A DNA stretch of 64,000 nucleotides from Quercus robur (GCF_932294415.1 NC_065537.1:66602290-66666289), one strand, 5' to 3'; positions 48,596-61,057 are shown, counted from the stretch's first letter. Notes: generated by a model from the sequence alone, not told the origin. Translations and numbers: made by a program.

Positions 48596-50116
48596 GACCT
48601 ATCTTGGTATGCCGTTAGGGGCTGCCCATAAGTCCCCTTCTATTTGGAATCCTATTCTGGAAAAAATTAGTCGGAAGTTGGCCGGGTGGAAGAAGTTGTA
48701 TTTGTCTAAAGGTGGTAGATTGACGCTGATTAAGAGTACGCTCTCCAACCTTCCTACTTACTTTTTATCCCTTTTTACCATCCCTTCGCATGTGGCTAAT
48801 AAGATTGAGAAGATTCAGAGGGACTTCTTGTGGGGGGAATCCAAGCTTCATTTGGTGGGATGGGATAAGGTGTGTGCTCCTAAGGTTAATGGTGGTTTGG
48901 GTATAAGGAAGTTATCTACGTTTAACAAAGCCTTACTAGGAAAATGGCTATGGCGGTTTGGGGTTGAGGAGACTCGTCTTTGGAGGAGGGTGGTGGCTTT
49001 GAAGTTTGGGGAAGAGTGGGGGGGTTGGTCTTCCAAACTGGGCAGGGGTGTTCATGGGTGTGGCTTATGGAGAAGTATCCGAAAAGGATGGGAGGTGTTT
49101 AGCAAACACATCCGGTTTGAGGTAGGGGTGGGGGATAGAGTGAAGTTTTGGACGGACCAGTGGTGTGGGGACTCACCACTCCATCTTTCTTTCCCGGTAG
49201 TGTACGGGATTGCTTCTAATAGAGAGGCTTCGGTGGCCTCGTCTCTTGAACGTTTGGGGACCGAGGCGCGGAGAAGTTGGAAGGTTCTTTTACTTAGGAA
49301 TCCAAATGATTGGGAGACGGGTGTGGTGGATGATTTCCTTCAAATCATGGGTTCTAACTTACCTCAATCTGAGCAAGGAGACCGCATGGTTTGGAAATTG
49401 ACGAAGAAAGGGGTTTTTGACATCCGCTCGTTCTACAATAAGCTCCGAAGCTCCTTGCCTATTACCTTTCCTTGGAAAGGTATTTGGAAGGTTAAGGCTC
49501 CTACTCACGTCTCCTTCTTCGTTTGGACTGCGGCTTGGGAGAAGATTCTTACAGGAGATATTTTGCGGTATAGAGAATTTGATTTTGTAGATTGGTGCAT
49601 TTTGTGCCGTTGTAATGGGGAGTCGGTGAATCATTTGCTTCTCCATTGTGACAAAGCTTATTTGTTGTGGAGCATGGTTTTTAGATCCTTTGGGATTTCT
49701 TGGGTTTTGCCAAGATCTGTTGTAGATATGCTTTTAGGTTGGTGGAGTTGGTTTGGAAAGCATTCTTCTGGCGTTTGGAATCTAGCTCCGTTGTGCCTAA
49801 TGTGGTGTATTTGGAGGGAGCGTAATTGGCGTACTTTTGAGGATAGGGACAAGTCTGATGACCAGCTGCTCGCTTACTTTAGTGGTTCTCTTTTTGATTG
49901 GTCTAGGGCTTGGGGACTCACCTCTAGTGATTCTATCCCTATGTTCCTTAGTTCTCTTCTCTGTAATTAATTTGCTTTGTGTTGTCTCCGTTTGTTTTCT
50001 TTTTATTCTTCTCCTCTCTTTTTGTTTGTTTCCTTCTCTGTAATTTCTGTTCTGCCTTGTGTTTTCATGAGGTAGCTTTTATAATATATCTTTCTTACTT
50101 ATCAAAAAAAAAAAAA
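48596..50116 (+). mobile_element. LINE (plant L1), 5'-truncated, open reading frame intact
   Basis: One uninterrupted frame (48,594-49,970, 458 aa) covers the C-terminal third of ORF2: the RT thumb region (TYLGMPLGA, LAGWKKLYLSKGGRLTLIKS, FLWGES) and a zinc-finger RVT domain (GIWKVKAPTHVSFFVWTAAW, CILCRCNGESVNHLLLHCD, MWCIWRERNWRTF). A 3' UTR and tail (cttatcaaaaaaa, ending 50,116) follow. The frame lacks endonuclease and most of RT, so it cannot move itself. The lack of any break over 458 codons indicates recent insertion, into the first 20 bp of the Helitron. Confidence 0.93.
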
Positions 50117-50744
50117 TTACTAAAAGCTGAAGCATAGCATTTAATGTTGCTACGCTCCCGTTAAGCTACATTAGTCGCCATGTATTTCCAAATTTTTTTT
50201 CTTGGATTTCTCCTATAATTCTATAATACTTTTACTAAAATTTTCCCTGATTTTAAAATACTATTAAAAAGAAAATGATTTCCAGCCATATGTTCACCAT
50301 AAAGCCCAAATTGAATATTACGTTGCTGTCCCCCATTAAGCCCAAACCCAACCCATTATTATTCTTTTAAATGCCAACCCTTTCTTCTTCTTCAGACCTT
50401 CAGCATAACTAACGCCAACCTCTCTCTCTTCTAAAGACAGATTCAATACTTTAGACCTTCGACTTTCTAACACCAACCTCTCTCTTCCGTCCTTTGTCTC
50501 TTCCTCTCCTTATTTAAGTGAATCACTCCTTCATACCTCATCACTATCTCCCCTCCTTTTTCTCTTCTTATCTTTCACGGTTTCAAAACTCCTCATTTAA
50601 TTGAATCAGAAAACAACATATTTGAAGAAGAGCTCAAAAGTACTGATAGAATGTGGATTATTCACTTCAGGTATTTCACCTTTGTTCATGTTTCGTTTGG
50701 GAGTGTTTCTTCTGAATGATTTGCTTAGATTGATGGGTTTGCAG

Positions 50745-50945
50745 CCCTGTAGTGGGTTTTGCTAATTTCAATTATTGGACGCATTGCTCTCTCTTTTGTA
50801 TTTCAATAATTCAATCAACACTCCATTTCCTATCCATATCCTTTTGCGAGAGGCAAATTGGTCCGACCATAGGCCTAGGTTCAAGGCCACCGTCAACTTT
50901 AATGCCAAGGAGTTGTTAGCTGCCTCCTTTGTACGAGCTGTCAAG
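50745..50945 (+). pseudogene. Exon-like fragment inside the Helitron, family unknown
   Basis: It follows a gtttgcag acceptor and ends caag|gtatac. From 50,775 the frame is open (LREANWSDHRPRFKATVNF, NAKELLAASFVRAVK). GC content and open frame suggest a captured host exon. I do not recognise the family. Confidence 0.45.
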
Positions 50946-51806
50946 GTATACTTAAATTTTATTTTCTATGTATATTTAAAATTTTTAAGGTTAATTCTTC
51001 TATGTTTTCTTGTTTGGGTATTGAGTTTATAATCTGCAATTTTTTGTATTTTTAGTTGTCGTTGGTTGTAGAGAAAAGCTCAGGGATTTTGTGTTCCTAC
51101 TTTAGCTTTTATTTTGTGCTGGAGCCTTTTTTGGGTATTGAGTTTATGGTCTGCAATTATTTTCTCACCCAAAAATAATCTTGGGTTTAGGTTCTTTCGG
51201 CCTGATCCTCACCCAAAAATAAAATTCTGTGCTCCAATCTGTGATTATTTTAATATTTTTATTAGGCTTATATCAAGTTGAGGTTATACAACTTCAGGGA
51301 GATGAGAGGAAGAATGTTTCCACCTTCCTTGTGTAGGCTAGCATTGTGAAGAAGGAACATATCAAGATTCATTGTTTTTAAATAACTGCAGCTTGCATGT
51401 CAATCTCCATATGTGGTGTACATTATTCCTGTCATGCTATAGTGGATAGTTTATGATCTGAAGCTTAGACTGTAGCCATAATACATGTGACTTTGTTGTA
51501 TGTACATCTATCTTCTATGTCAATTTGGTAGTTTTGCTACTTGTTGAGTTGTTAATTACTACATTTGAAGTTTTTTTTTCTCCTTTGTTCTTTTTTGGCT
51601 CCAAAAGAGCGTACTACTATATATGTATGTTAGTTGGAGAAGTTAAATATTATGAGATTTTTACTTCTATTTTTTTTTTTTTTGGGTTTCAATTTTTATA
51701 ATTTTTAGCTATAAGTTCCTTAGGGCTCGAGGAACTTGGGGATTTTGTGCACGATAAATCTCTCTCTCTTCCTCTTAAATTTGCTTATTTTATAGAGTTT
51801 ACCCAA

Positions 51807-51852
<46 letters not shown>

Positions 51853-53940
51853 GAAAGAATTTTGATTTTGTTAATTTTTAAATTTTTAGCAAGTTATTGG
51901 GGTATCAGTACATAAATTTTGCAGTTAGAATATTGTTTCAAATTTGGTGAATTTTGGGGAATGTAATAGTGTGAAAATTTTATAAACTTTTACTGTCTAG
52001 GAAGCCAACTTGAGTCTAACAAGAAAGCCATGAACAACTTAAGTCCAACATGAAGGCCATGAACATCTGGGTAGCTTGTTGGCATGTTTTTGTTTCAATT
52101 CTTTTCCTTCCCCTAATATAGTTTTGCTGTTTGATTTGTTAAATGAAATTGAAATAACACAATTTTCTTATTTTAGATGAATTGTTTACGGGTTTTTATT
52201 TTATGAATAGTTTTCAATGCAACTAACATCAATTCAATACACAGACATGAAGGTGGAAATGAGAGTTCTTGATGCTCTTTTTTAAAGCTCTCTCTGATTT
52301 ATTAATTTTCGTTGCTTACTGTTTCATTGTTAAGGATTCGGTGACAAACTTATTTTGTATTTGTACTATTGTTTTACTTCTGGGGAAAATTTGATGAGTT
52401 TTCTATGTTTGTGTTTTGTAGTTCATATTGATTTGCTGGATGTGAATGGTGATGTGAGGGGACTTAGACAAAGATAATAGGCCACCTGTCTTCTATCTCA
52501 AGGTTTGTTGTTTTTCCTTTATATTAAGCTGTAAATGCGTAATAGTTTCTTTGAAATCTTATATAGATTCTATCTATAGTTATAGGTTCAACATAAGATA
52601 TTCAAAGAAACTCCTATTAATTAATTTTTTTACTGAGTTATTGAATCAAACATGCATCCAAAATTTGTTTTAAATGGAAATAATTCAGTTGATGATTATT
52701 TATCTTTTTTTTTTCTAGACTAGAGACGAATGTTTACATTGAATTGTGTACCTAATGGTGCATTCCTACACATAGATAGAGTGGAATAAACCATAAATTG
52801 GAGTTTTATGAAAACTTGCCTCAAGTTATGATTAGGAGTTCTATGATGATTGTATGTAACTTATTATAGAACATGGTGGAAAAATTGAATCTAAAGGAAA
52901 GAGGAACCATTTTGGTTGAGAGCAAGTGTCACAAATGTCTCAAAGGCAAGGCTATTATCGCATGTTGACAAGTTTGGGGTTTGATGGTGCCATAGAAGTT
53001 TCAGTGGAAGCCTTCTCTTAGTTGCTAAGTTGTCATGTATGTAAATTAGGCTACTTAATGAAAAAAAAATTGTAAATTAGGCTAGATATTGAAAGTTCTT
53101 TTTGAATGCTATAGTTACTAAAAGCTATGTTTAGCTACTAAACTACTTGAGATGTTCCTTAAAATTTTGGGATATTAGTTAATAAGAAATGTCTTTTACA
53201 TTATGCTTTCAAATACATTTTTATTCAACTTTGATGTTGGTTTTTATTCCCTTTTAGATTTTATAGAGAAGTAGGAACACAAAATTTGTATTTTAATTCT
53301 ATGTGTTATTGTGTATGCATATCCACATTTTCGCATACAATATATACACTATCAACTTATATAGTTGCATGGCTAGATAGTTTAGCAAATACCTGTTAGT
53401 CTTAAATGGGGCTTTGCATTTTAATCAAACTTAATGAATTCAAAGTGGAAATTTGTTAGATAGCACCGATTGTGTTTTCAACCAATTAAATTTTCAAGAA
53501 ATATTTGACTTTTTTTTTAATGAATTAGTTTATATAACATGCCTCATTAAACAGATCACTCTTCAAATATTTAGAAACAAATTATAAGTAGCATGTAACT
53601 TTGCAATATGAACTAAACATTAGATTTGCATCTCTTTTCCAACTACAAAATGTACCAATAATGAGAAACAGCATTTGGAAATAATTGTTCTTGCCGAAAA
53701 GGAGGAGTAAAGATTCATAAATTTACTTTTGTAAGTCCGGAATGAAGTATTTTTAAAGGTTATGATTATGGATTCATCGAACTTGTAACATTTAACCATT
53801 TAAACTTTCTGTTTAAGTACATGAATATTAGGAATTAATCTTATAGCTTTCATCAATCTAGAGGAAGATGAATTAAAAAAAATTGAATTTCTTGAATATT
53901 TTTCTAAATTTTCCTGTGCATTGCATGGGTTAGCAACTAG

Positions 53941-55065
53941 TTGAAAATAAGCCTGAAGAATATTAATCAATATTTATAAATATATAAATAAATAAACAAT
54001 TGTAAACAACCGTAACAGTTATACAAGATCTAATATAAACATATACCATTATGAGACATTTCCTCCACTAACATTGTTCGCCACTGCCAGCCTGTGTATT
54101 TTGGATTCAACTCGTCGGTCTTTCACAAATGATTTGGAGGCTTTATGTTCAATCCCAGATAGATTCTTTGGGGGGCAGTCTCCGGAGGAGCAGCGGCCTT
54201 CCTCAAGTGAAATCCAAAGCCTCTCCAACCACTACCCAATTTTCCTTCCGGTACCACTATGAAACCTTTCCAATGGCCATGTAAAAGTTCTGAAATCATA
54301 AGATAAGAGCTATGTGCATTGGAACTCAATTGTAGAATAAAAAATGTCCCTCCATCTCTGACGGTTTGTGCAAAGTGTCCAGGAGACTCAGTGGAAATAA
54401 AGTCCTCCATCATAGATAATAATCTCTTTGCCCATGAACACTGATTGTAATGAATCTCTGCCTCTCTCATAAATACTTAATAAGTAAAAAGTACCCCCTT
54501 CAACAGAAAATTCGAATGATTTTGGCTCAACAAAGAAAAAGATAGAACCCACCCCTGACAAAGTATCAAAAGAAACAAAAAAAAGAAGAAAGAAAGAAAT
54601 TTTATGGCAAATTTGATACGGTTGTCTTTACTTGTAATTAGTGTGTTTTACATAGTCCTATAATTTTTCTTATGCATTTTCACTGCTTCCATGATGTTTC
54701 TGAAACAATTTTGAAACATTTCCGTTTCTGAGCTACTAAACAGTGCACTGAAATTTTGTTCTCTGGATAGCAATTCAGTCTTATGTCTCAATTTTGTTTT
54801 TCACTACCATTCATGGATGTCCTATTTTGGAAGGTTGATGTACAGGATTCTGTCATTTTACTTAACTTCCCTTTCTTATATTATGCAAGAAAATATCTCC
54901 CCTTTCATTACAAATTTTTGAGAAACTACAACTTACTGAGGGTGTTTTTGAAAAATTATATTTTTAAACTTGAGTTTTAATGTGTAAGTTTCATTTCTGA
55001 AGGTGGACAAACAATTTGGGTGAAAGATGAAGTTTCTCCACTTGTGCTCATTTTCTATTTTGTAG
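53941..55065. other. Region with one minus-strand coding remnant
   Basis: Apart from the ORF at 54,123-54,470, no gene is visible. Flanks are AT-rich with A-runs near 54,575. Confidence 0.4.
54123..54470 (-). CDS. Open frame of 115 aa, uncharacterised plant repeat-type protein
   Basis: It reads REAEIHYNQCSWAKRLLSMM, GGTFFILQLSSNAHSSYL, GFIVVPEGKLGSGWRGFGFH and ends in a Pro-rich tail. The VPEG...GSGWRGFG pattern reminds me of a protein type common beside transposons in tree genomes; that is memory only. It is probably an N-terminal fragment, since no partner exon was found. The sequence is clearly less AT-rich than its flanks. Confidence 0.45.
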   Translation of the reverse strand: MREAEIHYNQCSWAKRLLSMMEDFISTESPGHFAQTVRDGGTFFILQLSSNAHSSYLMISELLHGHWKGFIVVPEGKLGSGWRGFGFHLRKAAAPPETAPQRIYLGLNIKPPNHL

Positions 55066-55880
55066 CCTAGGGTGCACCATCATAATGTTCATGGCTTCCT
55101 ACGACAATTATTCAAGTGGTCATGCTTTGAAAGATTTGCACCAGATTGGTATGTTCTCTCTCTCTCTCTCTCTTAAAAATTAACATAATTATGGGCTTGG
55201 AGTTGGACTTTTGTTTTGATATGGAATCAACTAATTAGCACCAAAAGGAATGCAGCTGAGGTACACAGGAATTATACTAAAAAATGAGCAGGTTAAAGAG
55301 ACAGATAGGATTACCTCTTGCAATACAGAGCGTCTCTTATAAAAATAAAATAAAATACGGAGCATCTAAAAACTTATGGAAAGAAATAGGAGAGAACACC
55401 AACCCGGAAAAGCAACCATAAATAAATTTAGTAGAATTGCATAAAATGCACATAAAAATGCCTTTCATGAAACTCACACTGCTTGAGTTGGAATAACAAT
55501 CCTTACATAAAAACACAAGGTGCATTTCTTGGCTCATATTTTTGGCCATCCCTAATTGGGTGCTAATATGTACAAATATTGTTTGATTATCAGATCTGTG
55601 AAACCACGGATCTGATAACAAGTATGACATGTACTCTTGTTTGAGATTCAGGCTTTACAATCTGTTTGATTAGTTTCTCAAGCGAAAAGATTTGGGATGT
55701 TTTCTATATTCCCTCAGAATAAAAGAGAAGAATAGATTATGCTTTTCTGGCAAAATTTTGAGCATTGATTTTTTTGGTAGGTCATCTTCCAAACAATACG
55801 AATGAGCAGTAAGTTCATATTGACCCCTTTTCATCCATGAATGGAATCTCTCGCTTCTGTGAAACTGAGTATCCCTGGAG
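55066..55880 (+). pseudogene. ALG12: ALG12 mannosyltransferase gene fragment, two exons
   Basis: ALG12 adds the eighth mannose to the dolichol-linked N-glycan precursor in the ER. Exon 55,066-55,148 reads MASYDNYSSGHALKDLHQI. Exon 55,781-55,880 reads HLPNTNEQ, stop, VHIDPFSSMNGISRFCET, EYPW. These match the conserved NYPGG.A...LH and HID....TG.SRF...WRY blocks of the family. The split Gly codon (G|GT) and AG/GT borders are preserved across the 632-bp intron. A TAA at 55,810-55,812 interrupts the second exon, and the transmembrane N-terminal two thirds are absent, so this is a dead fragment. The same arrangement was not seen elsewhere in the window. Confidence 0.8.
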
Positions 55881-56481
55881 GTATATCTGATTATTGCTTA
55901 TTGTAGACTAATTATAACTTTTGACTGTAGTTGTCTATTTCTTCTTTTATTTAAAAATGCTGATATTTTGGGAAGAAATGATAATTCCATGGATGCAGCA
56001 CTTAGATGGTGCGTGGTGACCTATTGAGTGACTATATTCTTAATCATTGCCTTGCCACAAACAAAATGATACTTTTTTAAGATGATATTTTTTACTTATT
56101 TAAACATCCATTCAGTAAGGGGCTGAGATAACTCTCCTGTATATAATAATTCTGTATAATACTATAATTTTATCATAATCAGTTTATTTTGGCCTTTAAC
56201 AAAATGGTCCTAGGAAAAATAAGCATTGTGCCGGAGTCTTTTTTTTTTTTTTTGAAATTAAACACATCTTTAGACCATTTGATAATGAACAAGGATGGTG
56301 AAACATTTCAGTGTTTAATTCTGAGTTTGTTGATATTTTCTTGTTAATCATCATTTTTTGTCCATTCACTCTTTTTGTATGAAATGGCTTTCCTTTAGGA
56401 AGATGGAAACTAGCTTCCCATGATACAAGATTCTTCCTTACAGTACTACGTCTAGATTGGTATTTTGTGGGGTTTGTGCAG

Positions 56482-56587
56482 TTTAATGATTCATTGTTTG
56501 TGGAAATTGAAATTGGGCAGCCGGTGGTTGTGGATGATCCTGATGGGCCTTTCACTGTCAAGGCTTTTGATGCCAACCACTGCCCTG
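56482..56587 (+). pseudogene. Single exon of an SNM1-type metallo-beta-lactamase nuclease
   Basis: It follows a gtttgtgcag acceptor and ends at CCTG|gtaatt. Thirty-five codons read NDSLFVEIEIGQPVVVDDPD then FTVKAFDANHCPG. The DA.HCPG motif is a metal-binding element of the SNM1/Apollo/Artemis beta-CASP family; the text is close to the plant At1g19025-type protein as I remember it. The HxHxDH motif upstream and the beta-CASP domain downstream are missing, so it is an isolated exon without function of its own. It is open and cleanly bordered, as expected for capture with flanking intron. Confidence 0.8.
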
Positions 56588-58226
56588 GTAATTTATTCTT
56601 CTTCTTTATAGGTTTTGATTGACTCTGTATTGTATTTTGTTGTTTAATTGGTTTGCTCATGTGGGTTTTGTGGAAATTGTAAAATTTTGTTCTTATTGTT
56701 GGATATTTTATATTAAATGTATATGAGTTTGATTTTATCTTGGTTTTGAATTGTTATTAGGGTTCTTTTTTTACTGCTTCTTAGTAATAGGATTTGTTTA
56801 AATATGATCTTATAATGATATTTGGTATTTAATATTTATGACTGAATAGAGATTGGAGTGGATTTTACCCTTAGAATTAGAAAGGGATGAATTAACAGGT
56901 GAAGTAGATATGTAGTTCCAAGTTATTTTGGAGAGAAATTTAAGTTTATGGCATGAAACCATGTTTAATAAAAAGTCTATAACTTCAATAAAAATAAGTA
57001 CTTCAGAAGTAGTCAGAAGAAGCCAATCTCCTTTTTCTGTGTGTGCATGCAACTACTTTTGTTTTTTGGGAGTGGGGAGGATGTTACTCTATTTTATTAT
57101 GAATGAGTTCAGGCATTGTGAACCAAATTTATGTTCCGTGATCTAGCTAAATACAGATTTGAGGTCCCCACTGGAAGCAGAAGAATAAACAGTATGTTCA
57201 TATGTAACAACATATCCGTGGTCTCAGGTGATGAAGATGTACCACTAAATTGTACCCTTAACTGTTTTGCTAGTTCCATTCCTTGAATTAGTTAACTAAT
57301 CAGTGTCTTTTGCTCCCAGCTCCAACCATTCTCCATCTTTTATAATGCTGTCAATAGGGACTACAAGGACAAGCAATAGTCTATACAGTGTGGAAGTGAT
57401 CTGCTAGCACATTTGATTTCTGAGTAAGCTTATTGGTAAGTGTTTTGCTAGTTGATACCAGAAACAATGACTAGCATGCTTCTAGATTGGATATGTGTTG
57501 TCAATAAGCAAAAGCTTTCCACTAAAAGTAGAAGCCAGAGGAACATGGAAGATCCAAATGGTGAAAGATAAGAGTGGCATAAAGAGTAGCTTTGTTTGAT
57601 GCTGTATGCTGAGAGAGCAGAGAGAGAAGCTCTAAGTTATTGCATTTGAAGGAGTCAGTGAAGACCTTGCATTTATAGGAAGCACTTTTGGGTTGAGAAA
57701 AATATTTAACTGTCTTATCAAAGGCTAAAAGCATTCACTATGGACTTTGATTCTAGTTGTGATTTAATTTAGTATATGAGAAAACATGAGGTCAGGAGCT
57801 GGCGTAAAAGGCCAGATTTACGCCACCAATCAGTGTTTGCCATGTCATACATTTAATGAAAAACCCATACACCCTATCACACACAATTATATTTCTCACA
57901 CACTTGTATTAGAGAGCAGACTCTATCAAACACGCCTAGACCTATTCCATCTACTCCTCTGCTCTTACCACCGGACCGGAGCTCCACCCCACTGCTGGCA
58001 CCACCGCACTTGTCGTTCTGGAGCTAGCGCTACTGCACCTAACCTCAAGGTTTGTTCTGATTTCTGTTTATTGTTTGATTAGTTATTTCCCCAAACTTTG
58101 GGTTTTGAAATTTTGATGGGTTTGGGTTATTTTTTGGATATCAATCTGTTCATATTGGTATAAGTTTTGTTGATTTAGTATGGATTTTGCTTCTTTTTGT
58201 AGTATTTTCATGGGTTTTGATTGGAT
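56588..58226. other. Spacer inside the gene-fragment cluster
   Basis: No conserved exon recognised. A less AT-rich piece (57,786-58,050) with an ATG and a caag|gtttgt donor could serve as a leading exon for the fragments downstream, but its protein resembles nothing I know. It contains gctggcgtaaaaggccag and tttacgcc, a short imperfect palindrome. Confidence 0.35.
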
Positions 58227-58326
58227 TCTTAAGTGTTAGGTTTAAACCTTAAAAAATCTGATTGTACCAAATGAGTTTGTTGGCAAATAGAGTGCCGTTT
58301 TTTGTAATTCTGAGCCTTAATGACAG

Positions 58327-58564
58327 AATTTGCTATTATCTGCTACCTTAAATGAAAAAATAAATCATCTTGCCAAACTTAGTTTAGAGAATCCTGTTAT
58401 GGTTGGCCTTGATGACAAGAAGATACAGCCTGTATTATCATCTGAAGATTTTGGATCTTTGGGATTTAATTCGAATGATGATTTAGAACTGCCTGATAAA
58501 TTGAGGAGCTCTCCAATTGCAGATTTTAGAGTTCCATCTCAATTAGTTCAGAGATATGTGAAAG
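58327..58564 (+). pseudogene. DEAD-box RNA helicase RH17 exon fragment
   Basis: It follows a gacag acceptor and ends AAAG|gttt in phase 1. Eighty codons read [32 protein letters not shown], and later SQLVQRYVK. SAT is helicase motif III, and the Q.LVQ.YV stretch leads into the second RecA domain, matching plant RH17 (the DDX31/Dbp7-type nucleolar helicases). The ATP-binding motifs and the whole second domain are absent. The exon itself is open. An inverted second copy of its first part lies at 61,608-61,832. Confidence 0.82.
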
Positions 58565-58604
58565 GTTTATGTCGATATAAAGCTTGATTTTGTGAATCTT
58601 TAAG

Positions 58605-58716
58605 TGGCACTCTGTTTCTTGCATTGGCTTCACATGAGAAGTACCCTGCAAAGCCTCAAAAGTTTAAAATATATTCTAATAGCACATTTCATATCCCTGT
58701 TAACGATGCTCACCAG
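58605..58716 (+). pseudogene. Exon-like fragment of unknown family
   Basis: It sits immediately behind the RH17 exon. The frame FLALASHEKYPAKPQKFKIY then SNSTFHIPVNDAHQ ends at a cag|gtaaac donor. The text looks like a conserved protein but I cannot name it. It lies between RH17 and RRP4 pieces on the same strand. Confidence 0.4.
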
Positions 58717-58963
58717 GTAAACAATCCTATGTTTGATGTTTTCTAATGGCATTAGAAGATGCTATCTAATGATGTAATTCAGAAGGGTAAATGGGTAATG
58801 TGGGCTTCAAAGACAACTTAGAGGATGTTTTGAATCCGTCTAGAATTTCAATTATTCTATGACTACTTATATATTTCTTACACACACTTCTCATCATTGA
58901 CCTATTCCAGCAAGCATGAATTAATGATCAATCTTTTTTGACAAATTTTACTTCTTTTCCCAG

Positions 58964-59992
58964 GCTGAAGTCCGTGGAATCCAGCAGGATGGCTTACACC
59001 TCCAAGCAAGAAGTCAAAAGTATGGCAAGGTTTGTCTTCTTCATAATTTATAAACTTCTACATTCAGACGCAGAACGTGAAGAAGGAAATAATTGTCGAC
59101 TAGCTTGTTTTACATAGAAGAAGCAAGAGCAGTTGGAACTCACAAAAAAGTTCCAGATAGGTTCCTTCTATTAAATATCTTATTAGTTGAAATTTGTAGT
59201 GCAAGGAAATAAAGATTTTGTTTTATAAGATACAGTTTCCTAAATTTTAAAAAGCAAGTGCATTTGGCGTTCCATCCCTCACTCTTATTTCTGGAGCTAG
59301 AGTTTTTACTTCTAGAGCGACTCTAGGTGTGCGATGCATCAATTCACTCACATGATGAATTGAAGCAGCTAAAGGTTCTCTAGCAGTATTTTTTTTTTTC
59401 CATTAATCAAGCTAAATAACTCCTAGCATCTTCTTCATTGTTGTGTCTGTGGTTGGTTCAGTTTCATAGCCTTTTATCTGTTAATGATCATAATTTTTTC
59501 ATGACAGCTTGAGAGGGGTCAACTGCTCACAGTTCCTCCTTTATCTAGTGAGGAGACGCAAGCAGCATTTCCACCATCTAGAACAGTGCGGAGTTGAGTT
59601 AATACTCGGATGTAATGGATTCATTTGGGTTGGTGAACATGTTGAAGCCAAAGATGATATGGTAGAGGATCAAGCAAGCAAACTTGAGCAACAGAATATT
59701 AAATCTAATAAAAATTCCATTAGTCTTGAAGAGCAAGAACAAATATATTAAATCTAATAAAAATTCCATTAGTTTTGAAGAGCAAGAACAAACATACACT
59801 CTGTTAGAGACAAGGCAGAGCATATGTAGGATTGCAAATGTTGTCCAGGTATTATCTATTTTAGGCTTCAATATAGCCATCGAAGTGATCATGGATACCA
59901 TGAACCTGAGTAGCTCTCTGAATCTTGATATACATGAGATGCTTGATTCAGAGTTGTGTGTTCTGGTTGCAGAGGGAGAGGCTGAACGGTGA
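58964..59992 (+). pseudogene. RRP4: Exosome subunit RRP4 gene, 3' half, disrupted
   Basis: RRP4 is an S1/KH cap subunit of the RNA exosome. Exon 58,964-59,029 reads AEVRGIQQDGLHLQARSQKY GK (S1/KH junction). Exon 59,508-59,992 contains LVRRRKQHFHHLEQ, LILGCNGFIWVGEHVE (KH region) and LLETRQSICRIANVV to the C terminus. Introns are kept, so it came from DNA duplication, not retroposition. One extra T near 59,539 shifts the frame after GQLLTVPP. A 49-bp tandem duplication (59,698-59,746; 59,747-59,795) shifts it again and creates a stop at 59,749. The N-terminal half is absent. Broken fragment. Confidence 0.88.
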
Positions 59993-60370
59993 AGCTTGAC
60001 TAAAAAGATGGGATGATTATAGCATCCCTGTTATGTGCTAAGTACTAACTGTTTAGAGAAGCATCAACCTTCATATCCTCTTTTTTATTGTCTTGATTTT
60101 TTTGGGTTTTAGCCCTCTTTGTGTTTGGTTTTACCATGAATATTGGGGAGCCTTTTGTTTTTTGGTCAATTGTAAAGGACAATTATGTACTGTGAGCAGA
60201 ATTGCATTAATGCTTCTTTTTTATTATTATTTTTTATTTATTTATTTTTAAGAAACCACTCTTGATGATTTTCGCTTCAAAGAAATATAGATATGATAGA
60301 TTTGAATCTTTACGCTTCAGAATAATTGTCCCATATGATATGTTTTAAAACTAGCGTTGTTGTTGTTGTT

Positions 60371-60401
<31 letters not shown>

Positions 60402-61057
60402 CGCTTCTCATAATAACGTAAACAAGGACACAGAATTTCTTGTTGCATTACATCAAATAGTTCCCAAACCCAAAGGTAGAAAGGTAAACAAAAAATTTTT
60501 GTTAATAATTCTAATATCTATCATACACCAATGTAGAATCTAGAATGTAAACTCTGAACATTACATCAAAAATAAATGAAACTTCTATCGTCTATTTTCT
60601 GCTGAATATTGAAGTATCATTTATTTTTAGCAAATGAAAGGCTAATTTGGTGTGTTAGAAGTTAGCACTATGCACAAGTCATTGCTTAAAAACTACAATT
60701 CATCTTTAGGAGGTGATTGGAAGCAGTGTTCAACCCAATAGTACGGTACTTCAATTGTTGCAGTGTGAGGCATGGACCAATCCTCGTATATAAACCTAAA
60801 AGCCAGTGCCAGAGTGCAAATTTTTCTCTTAGAAGATAACAATTAAAAGGGAAAGAAAGAACCAAGAATGAGACACAGAAAGCCATCTAAATTTTGTAAA
60901 CAAGCAGGTTCTTTGCAAAACAGAGAACTTTCAAATTAGTGCTTTATAAAAAATAAACACATATGCAAATACATACATACATGTTATGCATGAATTTAAG
61001 GGTGGAAAATGTAGGTAGATAGGCATGAAATTTGTGGATTTAAATATCATATGCTTG
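59993..61057. other. Spacer after the gene-fragment cluster
   Basis: Probably includes residual RRP4 3' UTR (to about 60,200). The rest is AT-rich with a gtt microsatellite and a T-run of more than 30 at 60,372-60,401. No gene. Confidence 0.4.

Larger units (their letters stand above)
48577..53940 (+). mobile_element. Nonautonomous Helitron, about 5.4 kb, split by a LINE
   Basis: TC begins at 48,577 after host A. The 3' end reads cctgtgcattgcatgggtta...CTAG (53,937-53,940) and then T, the same family terminus as 30,945-30,973 but with a weaker hairpin. Removing the LINE at 48,596-50,116 restores the 5' sequence tctatatattactaaaagct... as at 41,992. No Rep/helicase is present. One exon-like piece at 50,745-50,945 may be captured; further spliced-looking pieces at 51,270-51,370 and 52,430-52,502 were not identified. 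Confidence 0.75.

Noticed and set aside
49359-49646. Minus-strand 95-aa ORF
   Set aside because: Antisense shadow of the intact LINE frame at 48,594-49,970.
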